DNA of 64,000 nt from Granulicatella elegans (GCF_020735385.1 NZ_CP085953.1:558001-622000); one strand, 5' to 3'; shown: positions 39,013 through 47,331, counted from the first letter of the stretch. The notes: generated from the sequence alone by a model not told the origin. Made by a program: numbers and translations.

Positions 39013-39441
39013 ATGAAATTTAAAAATAAAGTTATCAGTAGTTTTTTATTAGTAAGTGCTTTAGTTACTCCGATAGTTGCATATGCAGCTAAAGAGAGTC
39101 TGGATGGAGGAAGCGGAACTTGGCTTGGTGGTATAGATAACCATGTTGTCTATTCTAAAGTATGGGATAATAAAGTGGATGGAAGAAGGTATCATGTAAC
39201 TGTATGGGTTAAAGATGATAATGGAGATAAAGATGAATTAACAGGGACAACCTATGGTGTTAAGGAAGCTGGTGAAGTGAAGATTACCAAAACTGCATCT
39301 TACGATCACTGGTTTACTCCTAATAAGGCTGGTTATAAGAATTTCAGTGTTATAACAAATTATAGTATGGATTATAATGAAATGGATACTGCACCTACTC
39401 CTGCTGAACTTGAAGTTAATTTGTGGGATGAGTTACAATAG
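39013..39441 (+). CDS. Lactococcin-972 family bacteriocin precursor
   Basis: This 142-residue protein has a Sec signal peptide (residues 1-25, ending A-Y-A-A) and then G-G-S-G-T-W-L-G-G, V-V-Y-S-K-V-W, Y-H-V-T-V-W-V-K, a layout like the G-x-W ... Y-S ... H-x-A-x-V pattern of lactococcin 972. Lactococcin 972 blocks septum formation by binding lipid II. The precursor here is longer than the ~91 residues of the archetype. The permease and ATPase that always accompany this family follow directly. AGGAGGAAT precedes the ATG. Confidence 0.85.
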   Translation: MKFKNKVISSFLLVSALVTPIVAYAAKESLDGGSGTWLGGIDNHVVYSKVWDNKVDGRRYHVTVWVKDDNGDKDELTGTTYGVKEAGEVKITKTASYDHWFTPNKAGYKNFSVITNYSMDYNEMDTAPTPAELEVNLWDELQ

Positions 39442-39461
39442 TATTGAATTGTAATAACATG

Positions 39462-39490
39462 GGGAGTGAGAATTCTCACTCCCTTACTTT
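39462..39490 (+). terminator. Terminator/leader hairpin between bacteriocin and permease genes
   Basis: The 22-bp perfect palindrome GGGAGTGAGAA-TTCTCACTCCC (39462-39483) with a weak T-rich tail lies 20 nt after the bacteriocin stop and 27 nt before the permease ATG. It probably sets the bacteriocin-to-transporter expression ratio. Confidence 0.78.
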
Positions 39491-39510
39491 TATTATTGAA
39501 GGTGATTATT

Positions 39511-41394
39511 ATGAAAAAATTATTTACATTGACAGGTGTTTTTGCAGGAATATACTTAGTATTTTTATTCATACTTTTTTCAAGTTCTCTGATTTTCCCT
39601 AATACTCAGGGACAGTTGTATGACTGTATGTTAGAAAAAACAATTACTGCAAATGAATTAAGTTCCATATCGAATAAATATAAAATTACAACATTTACAA
39701 CTGAATATAAAAACACTAGTTTTTTTGAAAAAGACATAACCTTTAATTATTTTAATAATTCAGATGCCGACAATATTAGATATGGATTGCAAAAAAAGAT
39801 AATTAGAACTAATAAAATCGTGTATGAGGAAAATTTAAATAAGGAATTAAAAATACAAAGATTTTGGGCTATAAATAATGATGAAACCAATTTCAAGTTG
39901 TTTTCTGAAGATTTAAAAGAGTATGGATTACAAAAAGAGGCATTTGAAAGTCATAGAATGAATTTCTCCATTGTTTTTGCGGAAAGAAACATTGAGTTTT
40001 TTATATGTGTAATGATGTTTTTGATTTTTTGCGTAAGTATATATTATATATTGCGAAGCAAGGAAATTGCAATAATGAAATTGAATGGGTACAATGTCTT
40101 TCTTATATCTATGAAAATTTTAGTAAGAGCAATTAAACAGATTTCGATAGGATATACCTTAATAGGGTTGGTTTTTATTGTTTATTTAAGTTTGCTGAAT
40201 AAGACTTTGATTGGTGATTTTTTAAGATTATATATATATATTTTTGTTTGCTTATTTGTCGTAATGTCAGTTATATTAATAATCGGTGCAATTTTTGTTA
40301 AAATATTAAAAATAGTGCCGGCTTTAAAAAATAACAAAAACAATAAAATTCTTATTATCTTGTTGGTGGTGTTTAAGGTAGCTATAACAGGAATATTTAT
40401 ATTTTCTGCAACTCATTTATGTAATGACTATTTAGACTACAAATTAACCGGTGAGGGTTATGAAAGCATAGAAAATAAGAATTTTAATTATATAAAAACA
40501 TCAAAAACACCAGATGAAAATTTAATGAAAAATATTTTGATTGCTATGGGAAATAGTAATTCACAAGATATTTATAATTATTCAAACCCAACCTATAGTC
40601 TAAGTGGACATGAGGTATTTAATAATATCAAAAAAAGAGAAGAAATGATTACTAACCCACCTGTAATTAGAATGTCTCATAATATGCTAAAATATATAAA
40701 GATATATTCAGAGGATAATTCTGTTCTTGATGTAAAATCTTTTGTTAACAGTAAAGAAACGATTTTATTGTTACCTAACAACTTGAAAAATAGAGAAAAT
40801 GAAATACTAAAAAAATTTGATTATATATCAAATCCAAAAGTTATATATATAAAAGATAAACAAGAACATTTTAATTTCTTAAGACCTAACGAAAAAGTTT
40901 ATAATGCTATTTATTTATTGAAGCCTATAGAAAGAAGTATTTATTTTAATAATGGTAGAGTTATTTTTGGCAAAGAAGCAACAACTAAAATGGAAAAATA
41001 TTTACTGAAAATAGGAGCAGATAAAGGAACAGTACAACTTGTTAACTTGGAGTCTGAACACAAAAAAATGTTAGATAATATGCAATTGAAATTGATAGAT
41101 AATATTCAATTATTTTTAATAAATACGTTATCGTTTTTCTTAGCAATTATTGCAGTTGGTGTTGTTTACTGCGAATTTAGAAAAAAAGAGATTGCGATAA
41201 TGAAAGTATCGTCACAAAAACCACTCAGGGTGATTTTTGTATTATGTAGTATAAATATAGCAATTACAACAGGAATAAGTTTGATTTTGAATCCGTTGTT
41301 ATGTGTGGTTTGTGGATTGGAAATTGTAGTATATCTTCTAATTGTTTATTTATATTATACGAGAAAAGCTGTGAGTGTTTTGAAGGGTGAATAA
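39511..41394 (+). CDS. Bacteriocin-associated integral membrane protein (lactococcin-972 group permease)
   Basis: This 627-residue protein has eight or so spans: one near residue 15, three near 165-265, one near 290, and three in the last 120. The two internal copies of E-I-A-I-M-K (R-S-K-E-I-A-I-M-K-L and R-K-K-E-I-A-I-M-K-V) mark the FtsX-like halves of this family. It forms, with the ATPase that follows, the transporter assigned to bacteriocin export or immunity in lactococcin-972 loci. ATG 39511 follows GAAGGTG. Confidence 0.87.
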   Translation: MKKLFTLTGVFAGIYLVFLFILFSSSLIFPNTQGQLYDCMLEKTITANELSSISNKYKITTFTTEYKNTSFFEKDITFNYFNNSDADNIRYGLQKKIIRTNKIVYEENLNKELKIQRFWAINNDETNFKLFSEDLKEYGLQKEAFESHRMNFSIVFAERNIEFFICVMMFLIFCVSIYYILRSKEIAIMKLNGYNVFLISMKILVRAIKQISIGYTLIGLVFIVYLSLLNKTLIGDFLRLYIYIFVCLFVVMSVILIIGAIFVKILKIVPALKNNKNNKILIILLVVFKVAITGIFIFSATHLCNDYLDYKLTGEGYESIENKNFNYIKTSKTPDENLMKNILIAMGNSNSQDIYNYSNPTYSLSGHEVFNNIKKREEMITNPPVIRMSHNMLKYIKIYSEDNSVLDVKSFVNSKETILLLPNNLKNRENEILKKFDYISNPKVIYIKDKQEHFNFLRPNEKVYNAIYLLKPIERSIYFNNGRVIFGKEATTKMEKYLLKIGADKGTVQLVNLESEHKKMLDNMQLKLIDNIQLFLINTLSFFLAIIAVGVVYCEFRKKEIAIMKVSSQKPLRVIFVLCSINIAITTGISLILNPLLCVVCGLEIVVYLLIVYLYYTRKAVSVLKGE

Positions 41395-41413
41395 TTTTCA
41401 CAAGGAGGATTTT

Positions 41414-42034
41414 ATGATTGAGCTTAAAAAAGTATCCAAATCGTATGGAGAAAAAATATTATTTCAAAATTTTGATTGTAATGTAAAAAAAGGAGAGTTT
41501 GTAGGTATTAAAGGTTGCTCAGGAAGTGGCAAATCAACCCTTTTAAATATAATAGGCTTGTTAGAAAACTGTGATAGTGGAGATATCATAATAGATGGCC
41601 ATAAAGTAGATCATAAAGATAAGAAGATGATAAATAAATTATTAAAAACATATATAGGTTATCTATTTCAAAATTTTGCGTTGATAGATGACTTTACAGT
41701 TTTAGATAATTTATCAATAGGAATTAGTGGCAACAAGAACGAAAAAATTAATAAGATAAAAAAGGTTCTTGAAGATTTAAATTTAGATGTCGATTTAAAT
41801 ACGAAAATATTCAAACTTTCTGGAGGTGAGCAACAGAGAATTGCAATAGCAAGACTTATATTACAAAATAAGTCTATAATATTAGCGGATGAACCAACTG
41901 CATCGGTTGATCCGCAAAACAGAGATATAATTTTAGATATATTAAAAAAATTGAACAAAGAAGGAAAAACGATTATTTTAGTTTCACATGATGACTATGT
42001 GATAGAACATACAGATAGAGTTATATTCTTATAA
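41414..42034 (+). CDS. Lactococcin-972 group ABC transporter ATPase
   Basis: This 206-residue ATPase has Walker A (G-C-S-G-S-G-K-S-T), Q-loop (Y-L-F-Q-N-F-A), signature L-S-G-G-E-Q-Q-R and Walker B (I-I-L-A-D-E-P-T-A-S-V-D). It is the MacB/LolD-like short subtype linked to lactococcin-972 loci. ATG 41414 follows AAGGAGG. It powers the preceding permease for export or self-immunity. Confidence 0.92.
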   Translation: MIELKKVSKSYGEKILFQNFDCNVKKGEFVGIKGCSGSGKSTLLNIIGLLENCDSGDIIIDGHKVDHKDKKMINKLLKTYIGYLFQNFALIDDFTVLDNLSIGISGNKNEKINKIKKVLEDLNLDVDLNTKIFKLSGGEQQRIAIARLILQNKSIILADEPTASVDPQNRDIILDILKKLNKEGKTIILVSHDDYVIEHTDRVIFL

Positions 42035-42038
42035 ATTA

Positions 42039-42087
42039 TATTATAAAAGGACTATGGTAAAATACTTTAGTCCTTTTATAATATTTT
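42039..42087 (+). terminator. Terminator after the bacteriocin transporter
   Basis: The perfect 16-bp stem TATTATAAAAGGACTA / TAGTCCTTTTATAATA with loop TGGTAAAATACTT starts five bases after the ATPase stop and is followed by T4. The loop contains GTAAAA. Confidence 0.88.
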
Positions 42088-42096
42088 AGATTTAGT

Positions 42097-42132
42097 AACT
42101 CGGATTGGAGAGTAAAACTTCCAACCTGAGTT
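42097..42132 (+). promoter_or_regulatory. GTAAAA-loop leader hairpin before the mobilization genes
   Basis: The 13-bp stem AACTCGGATTGGA / TCCAACCTGAGTT (one mismatch, one G-T) has loop GAGTAAAACT and no T-tract. It ends 30 nt before the ATG of the first DUF3847 gene. Confidence 0.7.
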
Positions 42133-42162
42133 GATTGAAAAATAGAAACGGAGAAAATAAAT

Positions 42163-42567
42163 ATGAAAGAATTAGAAAATGTAATGATTAAATTAGAAAA
42201 AGTTACAAAGAAAAAAGAGCAGATGGACAATCAAATTAAGCTATTGAAACAGAAAGAAAAGAAGCTTAAAAGAAGTGCAAAAACAAAAAGAAAAGTAAGG
42301 AAAGGTGGAGTGTTTGAAGCCTTTGAAAGAGAAATTACAGGTATGCAGGAAGAAACAAATAATGATTTGATCTATGACTTTTTAGACTATATCCTATCAG
42401 ATAATAGGAATAGAGAAAAACTAAAGGAACTTACAGAAATTTATCTTAGAGACAGAGAAATTCCTGTAGAAGAAATTGAAAATCTTGATGATGAAAATGA
42501 TAGCTTAGATAATCTAAAAGACGAAAACTTAGATGAAGATTTGGAAGCTGGCTTTTTAGAAAGTTAA
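42163..42567 (+). CDS. DUF3847-type mobilization accessory protein, first copy
   Basis: This 134-residue protein has an N-terminal coiled coil (K-K-K-E-Q-M-D-N-Q-I-K-L-L-K-Q), a basic patch (K-R-K-V-R-K-G-G-V-F-E-A-F) and an acidic tail. Proteins like this precede MobA/MobL relaxases and are thought to be relaxosome components that bind oriT; that role is inferred from position. The next gene shares the layout at shorter length. Confidence 0.7.
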   Translation: MKELENVMIKLEKVTKKKEQMDNQIKLLKQKEKKLKRSAKTKRKVRKGGVFEAFEREITGMQEETNNDLIYDFLDYILSDNRNREKLKELTEIYLRDREIPVEEIENLDDENDSLDNLKDENLDEDLEAGFLES

Positions 42568-42600
42568 GATTAAAAAATAAAGAATAGATAGGTGGCTTTT

Positions 42601-42891
42601 ATGAAAAAATTAGAGCAAATAAGACAAGAATCAAAAGAAATAAAAGATAAAATAGATGATACAGAAGAAAAACTAAGGCAACTAAAAAATCAAGAAAAAA
42701 AGATACTAAAACAAGACATAGTAAAAAGAAGAAAAGAAAGAACTCATAGGCTCATAACAAGAGGAGCAATCTTAGAAAGCCTTATAGAAAATGCAGAAGA
42801 ACTAACAGATGAAGAAATAAAAATCTTACTTGAAGAAGCAACAAAGACAAAAGAATTTAAAGAAACACTAAAAATAATAAGAGAAAATTAG
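42601..42891 (+). CDS. DUF3847-type mobilization accessory protein, second copy
   Basis: This 96-residue protein has a coiled-coil start (L-R-Q-L-K-N-Q-E-K-K-I-L) and H-R-L-I-T-R-G-A-I-L-E-S-L, the DUF3847 core. I placed the start at ATG 42601 after AGGTGG; the in-frame upstream GTG overlaps that site. It ends just before the oriT-like region and probably binds there with the relaxase. Confidence 0.75.
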   Translation: MKKLEQIRQESKEIKDKIDDTEEKLRQLKNQEKKILKQDIVKRRKERTHRLITRGAILESLIENAEELTDEEIKILLEEATKTKEFKETLKIIREN

Positions 42892-42913
42892 GGAAAATAA
42901 AATAACCAAATCT

Positions 42914-42956
42914 CCCTTAGATTTTCTAAGGGCGCAATTATACACCCTAAAGGGTG
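42914..42956 (-). other. Predicted MOBQ-type origin of transfer (oriT)
   Basis: On the minus strand the 14-bp dyad CACCCTTTAGGGTG is followed by TATAATTGCGCCCT and then the hairpin CCCTTAG-AAAAT-CTAAGGG. A dyad followed by TAA-x-TGCGCCCT is the organisation of the IncQ/RSF1010 nic region. It lies directly upstream of the MobA/MobL gene, as is usual for this relaxase family. Confidence 0.62.
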
Positions 42957-43006
42957 CTTGCGTGCCTTTAGAGCCAAACCCTTGCAGAGACCAACAACCA
43001 TTCGCT

Positions 43007-43060
43007 TTTTAAAAGTCAAGGGTAAATAAACTCGCTAACGCTCGCCCTTGACTTTTAAAA
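43007..43060. repeat. Perfect 16-bp inverted repeat in the oriT region
   Basis: TTTTAAAAGTCAAGGG and CCCTTGACTTTTAAAA enclose 22 bases that repeat CTCGC/GCTCG words. It may be a relaxosome protein site, a double-strand origin or a terminator. With the neighbouring hairpins it fills the 350-bp gap before the relaxase gene. Confidence 0.7.
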
Positions 43061-43081
43061 TTTGAAATGAACAAAACAATT

Positions 43082-43148
43082 AAGCCGACTAACTGCCTGT
43101 ACCCGTAAGGGTGAAACAACAAAAATTAATTCAGTAGTCGGCTTTTTC
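43082..43148 (+). terminator. Long-loop terminator-like structure before the relaxase gene
   Basis: AAGCCGACTA (43082-43091) and TAGTCGGCTT (43135-43144) pair perfectly around 43 bases that hold a smaller hairpin (ACCC-GTAA-GGGT), and a T5 run follows. Confidence 0.6.
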
Positions 43149-43243
43149 TATTCTATCATTTCAAAACGCTCATTCACAAAGTGGATATAGAAAATCTTCT
43201 AAGCCTCCACCTAAAACAACAAAAAAAGAAAGGAAGTGATATA

Positions 43244-44878
43244 ATGGCAGACAGTTTTCATTTTTCAGTAAACATAATATCAAGAGGAAAAGGAAAAAGT
43301 GCAGTAGCAAGTGCAGCATATATAAGTGGAGAAAAAATAAAAAATGAATGGGACGGAGTAACCCATGACTATACAAGAAAAGAAAAAGTATTAGTAAAAA
43401 ATATAATATTACCTGATCATATACCAAAAGAATTTAATGATAGGTCTACCTTATGGAATAAAGTAGAAATGGCAGAAAAAAATTCTAATGCACAACTAGC
43501 AAGACAATTCATAATAGGACTACCAAAAGAATTAACTTTAAGTGAAAATAAAAACCTAGTCGAAAGATTTATAAAAGAAAATCTAACATCCCAAGGAATG
43601 ATAGTAGATTATGCAATTCATGGTGAGAGTCAAGATAAAAATGGAAATATCCATTGTCATATCATGACCATAATGCGACCCATAAACGAAAAAGGAGAGT
43701 TCTTAGCAAAGTCAAAAAAAGAATATATCCTAGATGAAAAAGGAGAAAAAGTTTTAAACAAAAATGGAAAACCCAAGACAAGAAAAGTAGAACTAACAAC
43801 CTGGAATGATAAGGGCAATGTAGAAAAATGGAGAGAAAATTTTTCAGACCTTTGCAATGAATATCTATCAAAAAACAAGATAGAAAAAAGAGTAGACCAT
43901 AGGAGTTTTAAAAGGCAAGGCATAAAACAAATACCAACAATACATCTAGGAGCAAGTGCTAGTGCAATGGAAAGAAAAGGGATAAGAACGGAAAAAGGAG
44001 ATATAAATCGTGAAATAAAAAAACAGAATGAACTATTAAAAAACATAGGCAATGAAATAAAGAAAATAACATCTTGGTTAGCAGGCTTTAAAGATAAGCT
44101 AAAAGAATCATATAGGGAATATAAAGACCAAAGTAAAAAGCAAATCGAAAATGAATCAGGACTCTTTAACCTTTATGAATATTTAAGCTTCTATCAAGAA
44201 ATGCAAGAAAATAATAGAGCTGAATTATCATTTTATGGGAAAAGAAACAAGGCAATCTATGATCTAAAAAGATATGCAAGTGGAATAAATTATCTAAGAG
44301 AAAATAAAATAAAAACCATATCAGATCTACAAGGACATATAAACACCCTAAGAAGTAAAAACACTGAGATATATAAGACCATAAAAGAAAACAGTCAAAA
44401 GATAGAAGACCTTAATAAATGCTTAGCCTATGCAAAGACTGTAAGAAAAACAAAAGCAACCTACCAAGAATATGAAAGCAAGAAAATATTCAAAGAAAGC
44501 TTCTACAAGAATAATCAAAAGGAAATAGACCAACATATAAGGGCAAGAAACTTAATTGAAAAAATCAGCGGAAAGAAAAATTTAAGAGAAAAAGAATGGT
44601 TAGGAGAAATTAAAAGCTTAGAAGATGAAATTAATATATTAAATACAGAGTCAGAAAAGATAAGGGAAAGATACAAGGAAATAAATCATATCAAATATGC
44701 AGTAGAAGTAGTGAATAAAGAATATGGTATCGACCTATCAATAGAAATTGACAAGGCAATCAAGAGAGGAGAAAAAGAAAGTATCATAGAAAAGATAAAA
44801 GAATATAAGCAAGATAGTGATAGCTTTAATAAAAAAAGACAAATGACTAAAGACTATTACAAAAATCAAGAAAGATAA
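43244..44878 (+). CDS. MobA/MobL-family relaxase (MOBQ)
   Basis: This 544-residue protein has the N-terminal relaxase domain: A-D-S-F-H-F-S-V-N with motif I, A-A-Y-I-S-G-E, and the metal-binding motif I-H-C-H-I-M with His137 and His139. The C-terminal ~270 residues are coiled coil. It nicks the IME at oriT and pilots the strand through a borrowed channel. I chose ATG 43244, which opens the conserved M-A-D-S-F-H-F and follows AGGAAG. Confidence 0.92.
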   Translation: MADSFHFSVNIISRGKGKSAVASAAYISGEKIKNEWDGVTHDYTRKEKVLVKNIILPDHIPKEFNDRSTLWNKVEMAEKNSNAQLARQFIIGLPKELTLSENKNLVERFIKENLTSQGMIVDYAIHGESQDKNGNIHCHIMTIMRPINEKGEFLAKSKKEYILDEKGEKVLNKNGKPKTRKVELTTWNDKGNVEKWRENFSDLCNEYLSKNKIEKRVDHRSFKRQGIKQIPTIHLGASASAMERKGIRTEKGDINREIKKQNELLKNIGNEIKKITSWLAGFKDKLKESYREYKDQSKKQIENESGLFNLYEYLSFYQEMQENNRAELSFYGKRNKAIYDLKRYASGINYLRENKIKTISDLQGHINTLRSKNTEIYKTIKENSQKIEDLNKCLAYAKTVRKTKATYQEYESKKIFKESFYKNNQKEIDQHIRARNLIEKISGKKNLREKEWLGEIKSLEDEINILNTESEKIRERYKEINHIKYAVEVVNKEYGIDLSIEIDKAIKRGEKESIIEKIKEYKQDSDSFNKKRQMTKDYYKNQER

Positions 44879-44951
44879 GACCTGGTAAAAATATCTTATC
44901 CAAGCTATAATATGACCAAGAAAATAAAGGCAGATCTAGGAGGTAATAGAG

Positions 44952-45125
44952 ATGAATAAAAGGCAAGAGCTAATAGATGAACTCATAAAAGCAGATCAAG
45001 ATGGAACATACAAAACATATAAAAGCACAGAAGAAATAAAAGTAATGAGCAATGAGGAAATACAAGTTTTACACTCCAACATGAAAAACTATCTATCAGA
45101 CAAAAGAACACACATAAACTACTAA
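44952..45125 (+). CDS. Small hypothetical protein downstream of the relaxase
   Basis: This 57-residue frame starts M-N-K-R-Q-E-L-I-D-E-L-I-K-A-D and is preceded by AGGAGG with an 8-nt gap. It is charged and helical in character, with no membrane span. I do not recognise it. The strong ribosome site and element-like codon use support it. Confidence 0.65.
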   Translation: MNKRQELIDELIKADQDGTYKTYKSTEEIKVMSNEEIQVLHSNMKNYLSDKRTHINY

Positions 45126-45241
45126 AGGTGGAAAGGCATTGTAAGCTATTTAAAAGTATAAAAGGTACAAAGACCTAAGAAATATATAAAAACATCAAAA
45201 TAAGCGTTCCACCACCAAGAACAATAAAATAAAAACAAGCA

Positions 45242-45285
45242 AAGGGAAGTATAGAAAAATTAAAGCCTATACTTCCCTTTTTTTA
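45242..45285 (+). promoter_or_regulatory. Terminator-like leader hairpin before the IME pcfB gene
   Basis: The perfect 13-bp stem AAGGGAAGTATAG / CTATACTTCCCTT with loop AAAAATTAAAGC and T7 ends 28 nt before the ATG at 45308. Confidence 0.82.
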
Positions 45286-45307
45286 ATTCAAACAAAGGAG
45301 ATAAAAC

Positions 45308-45829
45308 ATGATAAACGAAGAAATAAGCAAAGAAGCAGGTCAAGCAGCACAAACCATAATAACATACACAATAAAGGCAGCAAAAGAATCAATCAACTTA
45401 GACAAAGAAATAAGAAAAAAGATGAATGAAACTTTAGAGAAAGCCAATGGAAACCTAAAAAGCCTTATGGGCGATGAAATGAAAATAAAAGACCTCTACA
45501 AAAAAGGACAACTAGAAAATATAAGCATAGATCAAAGCGACCTAAAAGACTTAAAAAAAGAACTAAACAAACTTGGAGTAAGTTTCTCAGTAATGAAAAA
45601 CAAAGAAAGCAAAAACTATGAAATATTCTTCCAAGCCAAAGACATAAAAGTAATGGAATATGCCTTTAAGCAAGTCATAGCCAAAGAAAATAAAAAAGAA
45701 AAAGAAAGTATCCTAAAGCAAATAAAGAAATACAAAGACCTATCTAAGAACAAGGATAAGACAAAAGAAAAAGTCAAAAGGAAAGTAAAAGAAAAAGTAA
45801 AACCAAGCAAAAAAGATATGACCAGATAA
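45308..45829 (+). CDS. PcfB-like adaptor (DUF3801), IME copy
   Basis: This 173-residue paralogue of the ICE protein at 26857 shares K-D-L-Y-K-K-G-Q-L-E-N-I, V-S-F-S-V-M-K-N-K-E, F-F-Q-A-K-D-I-K-V-M-E-Y-A-F. The C-terminus is a long basic stretch of K-V-K repeats. The IME carries this adaptor without a coupling protein, so it may dock the IME relaxosome on the TraG of the ICE. AAAGGAG precedes the ATG. Confidence 0.87.
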   Translation: MINEEISKEAGQAAQTIITYTIKAAKESINLDKEIRKKMNETLEKANGNLKSLMGDEMKIKDLYKKGQLENISIDQSDLKDLKKELNKLGVSFSVMKNKESKNYEIFFQAKDIKVMEYAFKQVIAKENKKEKESILKQIKKYKDLSKNKDKTKEKVKRKVKEKVKPSKKDMTR

Positions 45830-45880
45830 ATCTAAGGGAGTAACGAAAAGTTACACCCTTAAATAACCACAATAACAAGA

Positions 45881-45926
45881 CTTCCGAAAATCGGAAATCA
45901 AGAATTTCGATTATCGAAAATCAAGA
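45881..45926 (+). repeat. Two 23-bp iterons matching the ICE repA iterons
   Basis: Two tandem units (CTTCCGAAAATCGGAAATCA.. and ATTTCGATTATCGAAAATCA.., both ending AAGA) are spaced 23 bp and follow the consensus of the four repeats in the ICE repA gene (25653-25740). They sit upstream of a dead replisome-organiser gene. Confidence 0.75.
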
Positions 45927-45937
45927 AAGGAGCAGAT

Positions 45938-46110
45938 ATGGCAACAAACAAAAGATATTATTGGATAAAATTAAAAAAAGAATTTTTTACAGACAAAATA
46001 AACAGAGGACATTGTCCTTAATGAGTCCAACCCATGTCCGACAAGAGATAGAGATAGAGAAAGATATAGAGATAGATAAAGAGAGAGAGGGAGAGATAGA
46101 AAAAATTTAA
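45938..46110 (+). pseudogene. Replisome organiser remnant with internal deletion
   Basis: After GAAAGGAG the frame reads M-A-T-N-K-R-Y-Y-W-I-K-L-K-K-E-F-F, the usual start of a phage-type replisome organiser, but stops after 27 residues. The following bases encode the typical linker S-P-T-H-V-R-Q-E-I-E-I-E-K-D-I-E-I-D-K in another frame. Most of the gene has been deleted. The GAGATA-rich tract here is coding-derived low complexity. Confidence 0.75.
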
Positions 46111-46260
46111 CGTTTTTGGTATAATCACATTAATTAAACTAAATGTGTAATGATAAAATGAGCTTGTTTACCGTAAGCTGATTGTGATAAAAAGATTAAA
46201 ACTCCCACCATTGGAGCAAGAAATAGATAAAATAAAGAAAATCAGATTGGAGTGATGAGA
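46111..46260. promoter_or_regulatory. Promoter region of the DUF1016 nuclease gene
   Basis: TTGGTATAAT (about 46118-46127) contains an extended -10 box (TGGTATAAT) and probably starts the nuclease transcript. A loose dyad CACATT-N10-AATGTG follows. I see nothing else in these 150 bases. Confidence 0.45.
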
Positions 46261-47331
46261 ATGAATAAAAAAGATTTAGCTATTGTAGGAGATAGTGAAT
46301 ATATAAAAATGCTTGAGAAAATAAAAAAATCATATACAAGCAGGCAACTTAAAGCAGCAGTTTCGGTCAATTCTGAAATGCTAAAGTTTTATTATAGTTT
46401 AGGAGAAGAAATTATTAGCTTAAAAGCAGAAAGCAGATGGGGAAGCGGATTCTATAAAAAATTAAGTTCGGATTTAAAAAATGAAATTCCCAATGTTAAA
46501 GGATTTTCTGTTACTAATTTAAAATATATGAAGAAATTTTATGAAATGTATTCGCCATTAAATCGTCCACAGTTTGTGGACGATTTACAAATATCTAAAG
46601 TCGGTGGAGATTTTAATATGATTTTTAGTATCCCATGGGGACATCAAAGATATATTATGGATAGATGTGAGGGAAATTTGAATAAAGCATTTTTCTTTAT
46701 ATCTAAAACATTAGAAAATAGCTGGAGTAGAGCTGTGCTTTTAAATTTCTTGGATACAGATCTGTTTGAGAGACAAGGAAAAGCAATAACAAATTTCACA
46801 AATAATTTGCCTGCAACCCAAAGTGATTTAGCTAATGAAATGACAAGAGATCCGTATAATTTTGACTTTATATCTATAAGGCAAAATTATGATGAAAAAG
46901 AATTGAAAGACGCTTTGATGGATAATATTCAAAAATTCTTATTGGAACTAGGGACAGGTTTTTCGTTCGTGGGCAGAGAATATAGACTTGTAGTTGGAAA
47001 TTCAGAAGAATTTATTGATATGTTATTCTACAACATTAAGCTACATTGCTATGTAGTTGTGGAGGTTAAAATTTCCGCATTTAAACCTGCGGATATAGGA
47101 CAACTTGGAACCTATGTAACATCTGTAAACCATATATTAAAGGGAGATGGGGATAATCAAACAATAGGTCTTTTAATCTGTAAGACAAAGGATAATGTAT
47201 TGGCAAAATATGCTTCTGAAAGCTCCAGAGAGCCTATTGGAATTTCAGAATATCATCTACAAAACTTAATTCCTGAAAGTTTAAAGGGAGCATTACCAAC
47301 CATAGAAGAAATTGAAAACGAACTAAAATAA
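46261..47331 (+). CDS. DUF1016 (YhcG) PD-(D/E)XK nuclease-domain protein
   Basis: This 356-residue protein has an N-terminal DUF1016_N winged-helix region (Y-Y-S-L-G-E-E-I, W-G-S-G-F-Y-K-K-L-S-S-D-L, W-G-H-Q-R-Y-I-M-D) and a C-terminal nuclease fold with F-I-D-M-L-F-Y and V-V-V-E-V-K-I (D and ExK of the active site). Relatives are common in restriction islands and on mobile elements, and a role in DNA processing or defence is likely but unproven. I chose ATG 46261, 8 nt after GGAG. It sits between two replisome-organiser sequences like an inserted cargo gene. Confidence 0.87.
   Translation: MNKKDLAIVGDSEYIKMLEKIKKSYTSRQLKAAVSVNSEMLKFYYSLGEEIISLKAESRWGSGFYKKLSSDLKNEIPNVKGFSVTNLKYMKKFYEMYSPLNRPQFVDDLQISKVGGDFNMIFSIPWGHQRYIMDRCEGNLNKAFFFISKTLENSWSRAVLLNFLDTDLFERQGKAITNFTNNLPATQSDLANEMTRDPYNFDFISIRQNYDEKELKDALMDNIQKFLLELGTGFSFVGREYRLVVGNSEEFIDMLFYNIKLHCYVVVEVKISAFKPADIGQLGTYVTSVNHILKGDGDNQTIGLLICKTKDNVLAKYASESSREPIGISEYHLQNLIPESLKGALPTIEEIENELK

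Noticed and set aside
43170-44052. Long minus-strand frames opposite the relaxase gene
   Set aside because: They are F/S/L-rich reflections of a lysine-rich gene on the plus strand, without ribosome sites.
46045-46100. GAGATA-rich tract as a microsatellite or iteron array
   Set aside because: It encodes the E-I-E-K-D-I-E-I-D-K linker of a deleted replisome organiser and has no fixed period.
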